Positions 45,484 through 55,878 of a DNA stretch of 64,000 bases are shown one piece after another; position 1 is the first letter of the stretch, and each line of letters begins with the position of its first letter. This DNA comes from Dallia pectoralis (lineage: Eukaryota > Chordata > Actinopteri > Esociformes > Umbridae), in contig CM055755.1 of the NCBI GenBank assembly GCA_029465975.1, positions 9,407,304-9,471,303 on the forward strand. Reading direction: 5' to 3'. The notes under the pieces are model-generated. The model did no database searches, was not told the DNA's origin, and worked only from the letters and a program-made list of their open reading frames with translations. The position numbers and the translations under genes were made by a program.

Positions 45484-46923
45484 CTTGCATTTAAACTGCA
45501 GTACACAGTTCACTCTCATTTTGCATATAAACTGCAGTACACAGTTCACTCTCATTTTGCATTTAAACTGCAGTACACAGTTCACTCTCATTTTGCATAT
45601 AAACTGCAGTACACAGTTCACTCTCATTTTGCATTTAAACTGCAGTACACAGTTCACTCTCAATTTGCATATAAACTGCAGTACACAGTTCACTCTCATT
45701 TTGCATATAAACTGCAGTACACAGTTCACTCTCATTTTGCATATAAACTGCAGTACACAGTTCACTCTCATTTTGCATTTAAACTGCAGTACACAATTCA
45801 CTCTCATTTTGCATATAAACTGCAGTACACAGTTCACTCTCATATTGCATATAAACTGCAGTACACAGTTCACTCTCATTTTGCATATAAACTGCAGTAC
45901 ACAGTTCACTCTCATTTTGCATTTAAACTGCAGTACACAGTTCACTCTCATTTTGCATTTAAACTGTGGTACACAGTTCACTCTCATTTTGCATTTAAAC
46001 TGCAGTACACAGTTCACTCTCATTTTGCATATAAACTGCAGTACACAGTTCACTCTCATTTTGCATTTAAACTGCAGTACACAGTTCACTCTGATTTTGC
46101 ATTTAAACTGCAGTACACAGTTCACTCTCAATTTGCATTTAAACTGCAGTACACAGTTCACTCTCATTTTGCATTTAAACTGTGGTACACAGTTCACTCT
46201 CATTTTGCATTTAAACTGCAGTACACAGTTCACTCTCATTTTGCATATAAACTGCAGTACACAGTTCACTCTCATTTTGCATTTAAACTGCAGTACACAG
46301 TTCACTCTCATTTTGCATATAAACTGCAGTACACAGTTCACTCTCATTTTGCACATAAACTGCAGTACACAATTCACTCTCATTTTGCATATAAACTGCA
46401 GTACACAGTTCACTCTCATATTGCATATAAACTGCAGTACACAGTTCACTCTCATTTTGCATATAAACTGCAGTACACAGTTCACTCTCATTTTGCATTT
46501 AAACTGCAGTACACAGTTCACTCTCATTTTGCATTTAAACTGTGGTACACAGTTCACTCTCATTTTGCATTTAAACTGCAGTACACAGTTCACTCTCATT
46601 TTGCATTTAAACTGCAGTACACAGTTCACTCTCATTTTGCATTTAAACTGCAGTACACAGTTCACTCACATATTTCATTTAAACTGCAGTACACAGTTCA
46701 CTCTCATTTTGCATTTAAACTGCAGTACACAGTTCACTCTCATTTTGCATTTAAACTGTGGTGCACAGTTCACTCTCAGTTTGCATTTAAACTGCAGTAC
46801 ACAGTTCACTCTCATGTTGCATTTAAACTGCAGTACACAGTTCACTCTCATATTGCATATAAACTGCAGTACACAGTTCACTCTCATATTGCATATAAAC
46901 TGAAGTACACAGTTCACTCTCAT
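45484..46923. repeat. 36-bp minisatellite, exactly 40 copies
   Basis: Forty units of 36 bp (core AAACTGCAGTACACAGTTCA then CTCTCATTTTGCAT). Variant positions: T/A in CATTTAAAC versus CATATAAAC, TGTGGTAC for TGCAGTAC, ATATTGC for ATTTTGC. A 12-codon stop-free unit yields frames of 532 (plus) and 399 (minus) codons which are not genes. Variants show a block duplication of 576 bases (16 units): the rare CACAATTCAC unit occurs at 45791 and 46367 with the same neighbours. Confidence 0.98.
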
Positions 46924-47454
46924 CCCTGCACTATATTCAGACATATAAAGACACTCTCTGTACACGGCGTCATCATTTTGTCACCAGTGAATCTGCATAA
47001 CTGACTACTCCTGGTCATTTCACAGGTCATAAATGAAATTGTATTTTTAAAACTCCACTAAAATGTTTTTGCTGCTCCAACATACTGCATAAGCTATATA
47101 GAACGGCAAGAAAAAGTCCCCTACATACAGCCCCCCGAGTAAAAATCCTAACTATTTCTGCCTACTCTAAGCATTTTCACTCATATGCCTCCAAACTCTC
47201 TTCTTTTCACTTTTCCATTTTACTGTTTCCATCTTCCATCTTTAGCGTTGTTTTATCATTTTCACTTCACCATTTCTCTAAAGCAGTTTTTCCCTCGTTC
47301 CTGCGGCAGTTGGAAAATATGTGCTAAACATCTTATCTCAGCCACATTTCTCTAACATGGAGCTTTCTCCACATCTTCTCTGTATAAAACCTCTCGTTGC
47401 ACAGTTATAATGGCTGCGGCACAAACCTATCTGCTATCTAGTATAGTTTTCTAT
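46924..47454. other. Gene-free stretch
   Basis: AT-rich with pyrimidine patches. Nothing recognised. Confidence 0.4.
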
Positions 47455-47640
47455 AGGGCGGGAAGGTGGCCTAGTGGTTAGGGAATAGGGCTAATCCCCT
47501 CACCATCAAGGTATAAAACCCTTAGTCGTTCTGTCCTTGAACAAGACAGCTAACCCCATCAGGACTGCCCCCTGCACCTCAGGGTTGGGTACAATGCAGA
47601 GGACACATTTCATTTGAAGACATTCAGTTGTACAACTGAT
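47455..47640 (+). mobile_element. tRNA-derived SINE, second family
   Basis: The head has an A-box-like GGTGGCCTAGTGGTTAGGG and a degraded B box (AAGGTATAAAACCC). The body contains TTCTGTCCTTGAACAAGACA, and the 3' part CAATGCAGAGGACACATTTC with TCAGTTGTACAACTGA is a tail shared by many fish SINEs and their partner LINEs. The tail differs from that of the SINE at 40748. Confidence 0.75.
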
Positions 47641-47751
47641 AATATTGCTATATTCCTATATTCGCTCATGCTGCTGACAGAGTCTTACATACACGAATGA
47701 GTCCAATGTGAGGTAGAGCTTCTGTGGATTTGACTTGTTTTCATTCCTCCG

Positions 47752-49378
47752 TTTCTCTAAAGCAGTTTTCATCCCACAGACGGATTGAAATCCGGGCAAT
47801 TTGGAGACCAGGGTCAGACTTTTCAATGTTCCTCAAACCATTCTTAAATAATTTGTGCAGTGTGGCGCATTATCCAGATGAAAGAGGCACCTGTCAACAG
47901 AAAATACCACTGCTATTTACAGGTGTACCAGGTCTGCGACCATATATACGTAGGTGGCACGTGTCAAAATGATGTCCTTATGAATGTCTGTACACAGGGT
48001 ATCCAAACAGAACCAACAAACAGAACCAACAAGCCCAGAGCCTCACACTCCCTTCACCAGCATGTAGTTTCTCCACAGTGCGTCATAATGCCATCACTTC
48101 CCAAGATTAACAGTGTGCACGTACACGGCTGTCCACCACATGGAACCAGAAAACATTCAGTGGAAGTGGAAATCTCAAGCGGTACCCAGTATCTATGCGG
48201 TACCCGGTATCTATGCGGTACGCGGTATCTATGCGGTACCCGGTATCTATGCGGTACCCGGTATCTATGCGGTACCCGGTATCTATGCGGTACGCGGTAT
48301 CTATGCGGTACCCCGTATCTAAGCGGTACCCGGTATCTATGCGGCACCCGGTATCTATGCGGTACCCGGTATCTATGCGGCACCCGGTATCTATGCGGTA
48401 CCCGGTATCTATGCGGTACCCGGTATCTATGCGGTACCCGGTATCTATGCGGTACCCGGTATCTATGCGGTACGCGGTATCTATGCGGTACCCCGTATCT
48501 AAGCGGCACCCGGTATCTATGCGGCACCCGGTATCTATGCGGTACCCGGTATCTATGCGGTACCCGGTATCTATGCGGTACCCGGTATCTATGCGGTACC
48601 CGGTATCTATGCGGTACCCGGTATCTATGCGGTACGCGGTATCTATGCGGTACCCCGTATCTAAGCGGTACCCGGTATCTATGTGGTACCCGGTATCTAA
48701 GCGGTACCCGGTATCTATGCGGTACCCGGTATCTATGCGGTACCCGGTATCTATGCGGTACCCGGTATCTATGCGGTACCCAGTATCTATGCGGTACCCA
48801 GCATCTAAGCGGTACCCAGTATCTAAGCGGTACCCAGTATCTAAGCGGTACCCAGTATCTAAGCGGTACCCAGTATCTAAGCGGTACCCAGCATCTAAGC
48901 GGTACCCAGTATCTAAGCGGTACCCAGTATCTAAGCGGTACCCAGTATCTATGCGGTACCCAGCATCTAAGCGGTACCCAGCATCTAAGCGGTACCCAGT
49001 ATCTAAGCGGTACCCAGTATCTAAGCGGTACCCAGCATACCCAGTATTGTGTAATGCACTTTGTTTTGTGACACATTCTCTTGTAACCATCATTACAATC
49101 TTCCGTGACCCGTGCCACAGGAGACGTTTTGCCCTGGCACTGTGGTAGGTACTCACACCTGCTGACCGGAAGCACCCCACAAGCTTTGTCATTTCAGACA
49201 TCTGACCTAGTCTTCTGGCCATAACAGTTTGGCCCTTGTCAAAGTCGCTCAGGTCATTTATTTAGCAATTTTTTCCTGCATCCAACATGTTGACTATGAG
49301 AACTGATTGTTGGCTTACCACCTAATCGACCCAGACCCTGATATGTGCCCCTGTTAGGAGATGATCAACAATATTTGT
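47752..49378 (-). mobile_element. Tc1-like element (family B) interrupted by an 18-bp array
   Basis: Antisense pieces of family B occur in order on both sides of the array. Left: CCCACAGACGGATTGAAATC, CCTCAAACCATTCTTAAATA, GCAGTGTGGCGCATTATCCA, AGGTGGCACGTGTCAAAATG and ACACGGCTGTCCACCACATG. Right: TGGTAGGTACTCACACCTGC, GGAAGCACCCCACAAGCTTT, GGCCCTTGTCAAAGTCGCTC, and CCTAATCGACCCAGACCCTG near the 5' terminus. The middle of the transposase gene is missing and replaced by 0.86 kb of minisatellite. No intact frame remains. Confidence 0.8.
48179..49036. repeat. 18-bp minisatellite (GGTACCCGGTATCTATGC), about 48 copies
   Basis: The proximal two thirds is GGTACCCGGTATCTATGC; the distal third switches to GGTACCCAGTATCTAAGC, with a GCATCT variant. 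A marker pair (ACGCGG then CCCCGTATCTAAGC) occurs three times, 180 and 162 bases apart (10 and 9 units), so blocks were duplicated. Six stop-free codons per unit give false frames up to 403 codons on both strands. It lies inside a Tc1-like element. Confidence 0.98.
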
Positions 49379-51176
49379 TTCTTCTGCGAGTGGTCAAAAT
49401 GCATTGGCTCATCTCTGTGTAAAAGCACTTTGTGATAACTGTTGTTGTAACAAGGTCTTCGTAAAAAAACATTTGATTTGTTTGATTGAGTTCCAGGACT
49501 AATGCAATCCAGTTGATGTTGTTAGTTGTGGAATTGTAACAGAAAGAAAACATTATAACACACCGACAATACATTGGAAAGAAACGTTTACACTTTAAGC
49601 TTAAATACGGCTCTATGAGCAAGACGAGTGACTGTAAGAGTGAAAAAGGGAAAATATGAATATAGAGAAAACACACTTTAATTTGCATCGCGATCTAGTT
49701 ACATACTGATGTCTAGGGAGAGAAAAAAATAAGTAAGAGGCCGAAAAACAAAAAGTGAGGTCTGGAAATTCGAAAAACCGGGGGAGGCAATAGCCTTCTT
49801 TCATGTCCGTCTCCAAACAAGCAGAAATGGGGCCAAGGCAACGTGATCCAAACACTCACTGGGAGAGATAGGCACAGGCACAGGCACACACACACACACG
49901 CACAAACACACACACACACACACACACACGCCTTTGGAGCTTTGAATATTCCACCAAACAGCATATAACCCCATCCCACTGGCTCGGCACACACACGCGC
50001 ACACACACACACACAATTGCACTGGTTGTCTCAGTTGGCAGAAGGCCGTTTAGAATGCAATGTTAATTCAAGAATAGCATTCTGATTAAGTGGGCAGGTT
50101 GAGAGGATGTCTGCGAGCTTCGCTGATTTTAACACAATTGTATTTACCATCTCCGGCTTCTCCGCCAATGCAATCTCATGTTGGCACTGCCATTGGCGTT
50201 CCCTTACTACAACGGCACTGTGGTCTTTCTGGCACTTTGCGGCCACACACTGAATGCTATAAATAACACTCTATGTACAGCTCTCCAGTAGCCACAAACC
50301 CGCCCATCTCAACTGCTTTGTTAAAGCTTGTGACTCATTTAGGAATGTGTATGTGAGAATGGCATTAGATATTATTTTACCTACACTGACATTGCAACCT
50401 GCAACAATTCCGACTTTGGTTTTCTGCTTAAAACAACTGAAATATATAGAAGCGTATAGTAGCTAGCTAAAATAGCGTTAGATATGCTAATGGCCGAATG
50501 ACACCTATTAAACTCACCTCAACATGTCATTTACAATCATTTTACTCATCATGGGCAATTAAGATCTCACTTCTGTAACCGGTGAAGCGAGTTACACTGT
50601 CGCTGTTGTTTAGCCCCATTCGAGATGGGTCGATTTTAGTGTAGACGTGGGTGAAGGGCGTTTTGTATATCTTTTTGTATTTGGACACTCTGCCATGGCG
50701 CTAAAGACACTAAACTGAACCAAACCGATGGATCCCGGATGAACTGTAGAGAGGTCGGCTGTAAAGCGCGCCAACCGATACGACTGATAAGTGAGTTAGC
50801 ACAAACAATGATCAATAAGGACGTGCTCTGTGTCACTCTCTCATCACGTCTGTCACTCACTGTCTTGGCTGAACTATTAAGTATTAACCATTCAAACTTT
50901 TGTTGCTCGCTCCCAAAAATGAATCTGGGATAGTGTATGTTCGTTGCGGGAGATTTGGGATGTCTGCCTATATACAGTGCTGATTTCATCAGTCATTAAA
51001 CCTGAGGCCAGACGAGCTTGAACGGCCTTATAAAATTTTGCTACAGTTTCCAATTCTTCTAGAAAAGCGTCACTGGAAATGCTGAAGTGCAAAGTACAGT
51101 CTACGCATACAGTAGACATCCTAATTATCCTTCTGATAAGACAAGGTCAAGGACAGTCCTACCTATTGCCCTAGTA
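49379..51176. other. Gene-free stretch with CA microsatellites
   Basis: CA runs at 49885-49930 and 49988-50013. The rest is unique-looking. The overlapping frames 50636-50989 and 50892-51119 on the minus strand show no recognised domain. Confidence 0.45.
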
Positions 51177-51820
51177 ATGTCTATATGTCTGGTATGTCTA
51201 TATGTCTGGTATGTCTATATGTCTGGTATGTCTATATGTCTGGTATGTCTATATGTCTGGTATGTCTATATGTCTGGTATGTCTGGTATGTCTATATGTC
51301 TGGTATGTCTATATGTCTGGTATGTCTGGTATGTCTATATGTCTGGTATGTCTATATGTCTGGTATGTCTATATGTCTGGTATGTCTATATGTCTGGTAT
51401 GTCTATATGTCTGGTATGTCTATATGTCTGGTATGTCTATACGTCTGGTATGTCTATACGTCTGGTATGTCTATACGTCTGGTATGTCTATACGTCTGGT
51501 ATGTCTATACGTCTGGTATGTCTATACGTCTGGTATGTCTATACGTCTGGTATGTCTATACGTCTGGTATGTCTATACGTCTGGTATGTCTATACGTCTG
51601 GTATGTCTATATGCCTGGTATGTCTATACGTCTGGTATGTCTATACGTCTGGTATGTCTATACGGCTGGTATGTCTATACGGCTGGTATGTCTATACGGC
51701 TGGTATGTCTATATGTCTGGTATGTCTATATGTCTGGTATGTCTATATGTCTGGTATGTCTATATGTCTGGTATGTCTATATGTCTGGTATGTCTATATG
51801 TCTGGTATTTCTATATGTCT
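51177..51820. repeat. 17-bp minisatellite (GGTATGTCTATATGTCT), about 37 copies
   Basis: The unit is itself a near-duplicate of GGTATGTCT and ATATGTCT. Variants are zoned: ATATGTCT in the first and last thirds, ATACGTCT in the middle (about 51430-51660), ATACGGCT in three adjacent units near 51660-51710. Two units near 51275 and 51320 are shortened. The Met/Ser/Gly/Tyr/Val frames on the plus strand are artefacts. Confidence 0.97.
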
Positions 51821-52292
51821 GTTTCAGCGGCTTCTTTCCTCCTCCAATATCATTAGCCGCTGTTGGTAGGTGGATTGTATAGTGACTCGTAGGGTGAAAT
51901 AAGCACTCGCGGAGATCCATTGAGTCTATTGTTTGGTGGTTTATTGTATTGATTTCTCCGTGGTTGACTCTTTTAAATGATAAATGATAACATACCAGGA
52001 TGTGCAAAACTCTACGTTACTAAAACTGTTTCTCCATCCACCTCTCTCCCCCCTATATCCAAAAACCCACAGCTGAATTTCATCACTTCATTAACCTGAT
52101 AAGGTGACGTCATAAGTCTACCCAGGCGGGGGGGTCGCCGTATTCCGGCTACTATTCCCCGTAACTCCAGTCCCAAGGTTTATCAAATTAAGAACAAAAA
52201 TAGAAACACAAATATTGCTACAAATTATAATAACTCTTATTTTTGCTTGTAATAAACTAAGAAATACAAATGCATACAATCTGGCTCCAACA
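51821..52292. other. Spacer between two pieces of the 17-bp array
   Basis: About 470 bases of non-repeat AT-rich sequence. The same 17-bp unit resumes at 52293, so this segment may be an insertion into one array. No element was recognised in it. Confidence 0.4.
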
Positions 52293-52331
52293 ATGTCTAT
52301 ATGTCTGGTATGTCTATGTCTGGTATGTCTA
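52293..52331. repeat. Outlying copies of the 17-bp unit
   Basis: ATGTCTATATGTCTGGTATG and a shortened unit, in the same orientation as the main array 470 bases to the left. Confidence 0.9.
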
Positions 52332-52339
52332 CTCTGAAT

Positions 52340-52556
52340 TGTAATATGTGGATACATACAAATACCTAGGTGTTTTGTTAGACAGCTCTCTCTCTCCTGC
52401 CAGCCACACATAAACTAACTGAATTCTAAAATTAAGTCCAGAATCGGTTTCCTCTTCTGCAACAGGGCCTCCTTCGCTCATGCTGCCAAACTTTCCTTGG
52501 TGAAAATGACTATTATACCAATGTTCGACTGCCAATGTTATTTATAGAAGAGTCAT
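52340..52556 (+). mobile_element. LINE reverse transcriptase C-terminal fragment
   Basis: Plus-strand frames read YKYLGVLLDSSLSPASHT and, after a frameshift, SKIKSRIGFLFCNRASFAHA then AKLSLVKMTIIPMFDC. This is the region after the catalytic domain of a jockey/L2-like teleost LINE that normally reads YKYLGVWLD and later FTHAAK. It is only a short piece with both ends missing. Confidence 0.65.
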
Positions 52557-52654
52557 TAAGGTGGGAGGTAGAAAAAACTGTTGTGGAAGAAGGGAAGTAG
52601 GGGGAAGATGAGAGATGACCTAATTTCCTGTCTTTTCATGATCATTTCTGTCTG

Positions 52655-52790
52655 TAACGAACGGGCTGTCGGACACAAGTGCAGGGCGAACAAAGCACAT
52701 TTATTAAACAAAACAACAAAAACGAAAGAAGACAAGACATGAACAAACGTTACCGGGGGCATCTGCCAAACAAAGAACGACAAGACACAC
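52655..52790 (-). mobile_element. Interspersed repeat end, inverse copy
   Basis: ACGAACGGGCTGTCGGACAC, GCACATTTATTAAACAAAAC and AAGACAAGACATGAACAAAC are, on the minus strand, similar to the ends of the repeats at 10060-10165 and 8440-8510. Confidence 0.4.
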
Positions 52791-53004
52791 TAGGAAAAGA
52801 GGAACGTAAATAAGGATAGCGATTAGGGAAGGGATTAGGGTGAGGGCACTAAACAAATGAAAGAAGAATCCGTGCGCCAAATGAGGGAGAAAGGGCGTTG
52901 GATTTCACAGGCATGGCCGTCCTGCCGTGCCAAGACGCGACACCGTCTCTGTACCTCAAGGTCTCTGCCTAAACCTAACAACCCTTCTGTCCTCTCACTC
53001 TGTC

Positions 53005-53214
53005 CCATCCCAGAAACTGTCTCTGTCTACACCTTCTGTTCACCCACCCTGAAATCCTCTCTCTGTCCCATCCCAGAAACTGTCTCTGTCTACACCTTCT
53101 GTTCACCCACCCTGAAATCCTCTCTCTGTCCCATCCCAGAAACTGTCTCTGTCTACACCTTCTGTTCACCCACCCTGAAATCCTCTCTCTGTCCCATCCC
53201 AGAAACTGTCTCTG
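53005..53214. repeat. 63-bp minisatellite, about 3.4 copies
   Basis: Units start AAACTGTCTCTGTCTACACC and end TCTGTCCCATCCCAG. They are almost identical (21 codons, open on both strands). The flanks 52791-53004 and 53215-53825 show no gene. Confidence 0.95.
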
Positions 53215-53825
53215 CCTCTCTCTGGTTGTTCGGATAAAGACGGATGATTTCTGCCTGACGACTGGCACTTCCACAAAGAGCTCTCTGATAAACTCTACAT
53301 GTTCCCATCGTCCTCGGCTCCCTTGTTTTCAGCCCTCCTACATCCTTATTCCCTCTGCCTCAGTAAACATCGGCTCTTCTAATCTTCACCCGCTTCCTCC
53401 ATTCCGTCAATACAGGAGGCAAGGACATTTTTGTATTTTAGATGTCATAAAGAACCGCCACTTACAAGGACATTGTTAAAACGCCTAAGGCATTCTGTTT
53501 GTGCATTCTCACAATTCAACTGATCAGCACTGACACAGTCTATTGACAGCGTAGCCGGCGAACATCAACCGGATGTTTGTCGAACCAATTTCTCAAGTGC
53601 TCAAGAGACAATATCTGCCAGTTGAAAGACTATTTGTTTCTATAATGCTGACATGTAATGCATACCCTTATTTAGGCAATGACTTCGTACATCAGCGATC
53701 GGACAGTTTTATAGAACAAGAATACGACAGATGAATTTGGAAACATTGATGCGATTGGTGAGATGTGTAGTGTACCCCTGTGAGTGATGAGGAGGGAAAT
53801 GTGGATTGAGCTGAAATAACTCAGC

Positions 53826-54440
53826 ATACCCAGAATACTGGAAGGTGTACCCAGAATACTGGAATGTGTATCCAGAATACTGGAAGGTGTACCCAGAACA
53901 CTGGAAGGTGTACCCAGAATACTGGAAGGCGTACCCAGAATACTGGAAGGCGTACCCAGAATACTGGAAGGCGTACCCAGAATACTGGAAGGTGTACCCA
54001 GAATACTGGAAGGCGTACCCAGAATACTGGAAGGCATACCCAGAATACTGGAAGGAGTACCCAGAATACTGGAAGGTGTACCCAGAATACTGGAAGGTGT
54101 ACCCAGAATACTGGAAGGTGTACCCAGAATACTGGAAGGCGTACCCAGAATACTGGAAGGTGTACCCAGAATACTGGAAGGCGTACCCAGAATACTGGAA
54201 GGCGTACCCAGAATACTGTAAGGCGTACCCAGAATACTGGAAGGTGTACCCAGAATACTGGAAGGTGTACCCAGAATACTGGAAGGCGTACCCAGAATAC
54301 TGGAAGGTGTACCCAAAATAATGGAAGGTATACCCAGAATACTTGAGGGTATACCCAGAATACTGGAAGGTATACCCAGAATACTGGAAGGTGTACCCAG
54401 AATACTGGAAGGTGTACCCAGAATACTGGAAGGTGTACTG
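53826..54440. repeat. 21-bp minisatellite (YPEYWKV-type unit), about 29 copies
   Basis: Core CCCAGAATACTGGAAGG followed by TGTA or CGTA (rarely CATA, AGTA, TATA). The seven-codon unit is open in several frames on both strands, hence the false 160- to 285-codon frames. GTA/CGTA variants are interspersed rather than zoned, except for a TATA group at the right end. Confidence 0.97.
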
Positions 54441-54747
54441 AAGAGACTGAAAACGGGGGAAGGGGGGACTAGTGCCAGACCGAGAATAAAATGTAGGAAT
54501 ATGGTTGATGTGTGTGTGTGTGTGTGTAGAACTGGAGCTAAGAAATGACAAGTCCAAACCCCCCATTAATAGTGCTGGTAGATGAAGGGACGAGTGTGTA
54601 TTGGCCTGACTGAACGTTTACACCAACTGTTTCTTGGCAAACGGAGATAATCCCACCTTCTCTCTGATCCAATGGCATTGAGTCAGAAAGGGCAAGCATC
54701 TGATTTGTCTTCTGTTCGTCTATGAAACCAAACAAACAAAACATTAC

Positions 54748-54894
54748 CTTGGTAGAAATGCACTCGGGGTGAAACAAATGAATTGTGATGTTCAACGGTT
54801 GTTTTACATTTGCAAGTAGGTCAGGAGAGGCATAAATAACTCCTTCAAAGCCTAATAAAGCAGCCAACACGCACAATTTGATATAGAACAGCAA
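54748..54894 (-). CDS. Candidate first exon of a secreted or membrane protein
   Basis: The frame starts with ATG at 54894 and encodes 49 residues: a classic signal peptide (MLFYIKLCVLAALLGFEGVI then YAS), followed by LLANVKQPLNITIHLFHPEC with an N-glycosylation sequon (NIT). It ends at a strong donor, ACCAAG followed by GTAATG, in phase 0. I do not recognise the family; a short mature start of this kind occurs in several immune and macroglobulin-like proteins, but this is only an impression. No second exon was identified to the left on the minus strand, so the gene call is tentative. Confidence 0.35.
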
Positions 54895-54979
54895 TTAACT
54901 AGTAACTGTATAGTCAATTCCTGAAGAAAAATGCAATGATATCAGTCATTTACTAATAAAATGTGTTTTTATTTGCATA

Positions 54980-55455
54980 GATGAACGTGCACACTCCTGT
55001 CTGAACCTTAGGGAAGGATTGATGAACGTGCACACTCCTGTCTGAACCTTAGGGAAGGATTGATGAACGTGCACACTCCTGTCTGAACCTTAGGGAGGGA
55101 TAGATGAACGTGCACACTCCTGTCTGAACCTTAGGGAAGGATTGATGAACGTGCACACTCCTGTCTGAATCTCAGGAAGGGATTGATGAACGTGCACACT
55201 CCTGTCTGAATCTCAGGGAGGGATTGATGAACGTGCACACTCCTGTCTGAACCTCAGGGAGGGATTGATGAACGTGCACACTCCTGTCTGAACCTCAGGG
55301 AGGGATTGATGAACGTGCACACTCCTGTCTGAACCTCAGGGAGGGATTGATGAACGTGCACACTCCTGTCTGAACCTCAGGGAGGGATTGATGAACGTGC
55401 ACACTCCTGTCTGAATCTCAGGGAGGGATAGATGAACGTGCACACTCCTGTCTGG
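54980..55455. repeat. 41-bp minisatellite, about 12 copies
   Basis: GATGAACGTGCACACTCCTG recurs every 41 bases from 54980, each followed by TCTGAACCTTAGGGAAGGAT or a variant (CTCAGGGAGG). The first units carry CTTAGGG, later ones CTCAGGG. 55456-55866 holds TG runs (near 55606-55634 and 55780-55802) and no gene. Confidence 0.95.
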
Positions 55456-55866
55456 ATCTTAAGGCAAATGAAGCAAATCAACAAACAATGCATTTACTCT
55501 GAAATGAATAGGATTCCTCTCTGGGCTCATGCAGTTTCCAAATCAATAACAGTCCTAAGGGAACAAAAGTTGCACCCACACGTTTACACATCCGTTTTTC
55601 TCTGTACGTGTGTGTGTGCGTGTGCGTGTGCGTGTACTGTCCGTCCCTGCTGTGTATATTATACATCAGTGTGGTTAGATCAGGCCGGCCTCCAATCCGA
55701 CTCTGCTCTTCTAATAATCTCTCACATGGTACACTCAACCATCTCGGTAAAAAAACACAGACTGTATTTGTGTTTGTTTGTGCGTTTGCGTGTGTGTGTG
55801 TGCGCATGTGTGTCTGACTGTTATGGAACTATGAGTCGTTCAGCATTAAATTAAGTTAGCATCAAC

Positions 55867-55878
55867 ATCTGGCCTAAT
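55867..55878. repeat. Left target-site duplication of Rex3
   Basis: ATCTGGCCTAAT, identical to 59157-59168, immediately outside the element. Confidence 0.93.

Noticed and set aside
45406..47004. Plus-strand 532-codon frame with QYTVHSHFAFKL repeats
   Set aside because: Translation of the 36-bp minisatellite; the minus strand is equally open.
47860..49222. Three overlapping frames of 317 to 403 codons with CGTRYL or RVPHRY repeats
   Set aside because: Translations of the 18-bp minisatellite, extended by chance into Tc1 remnants.
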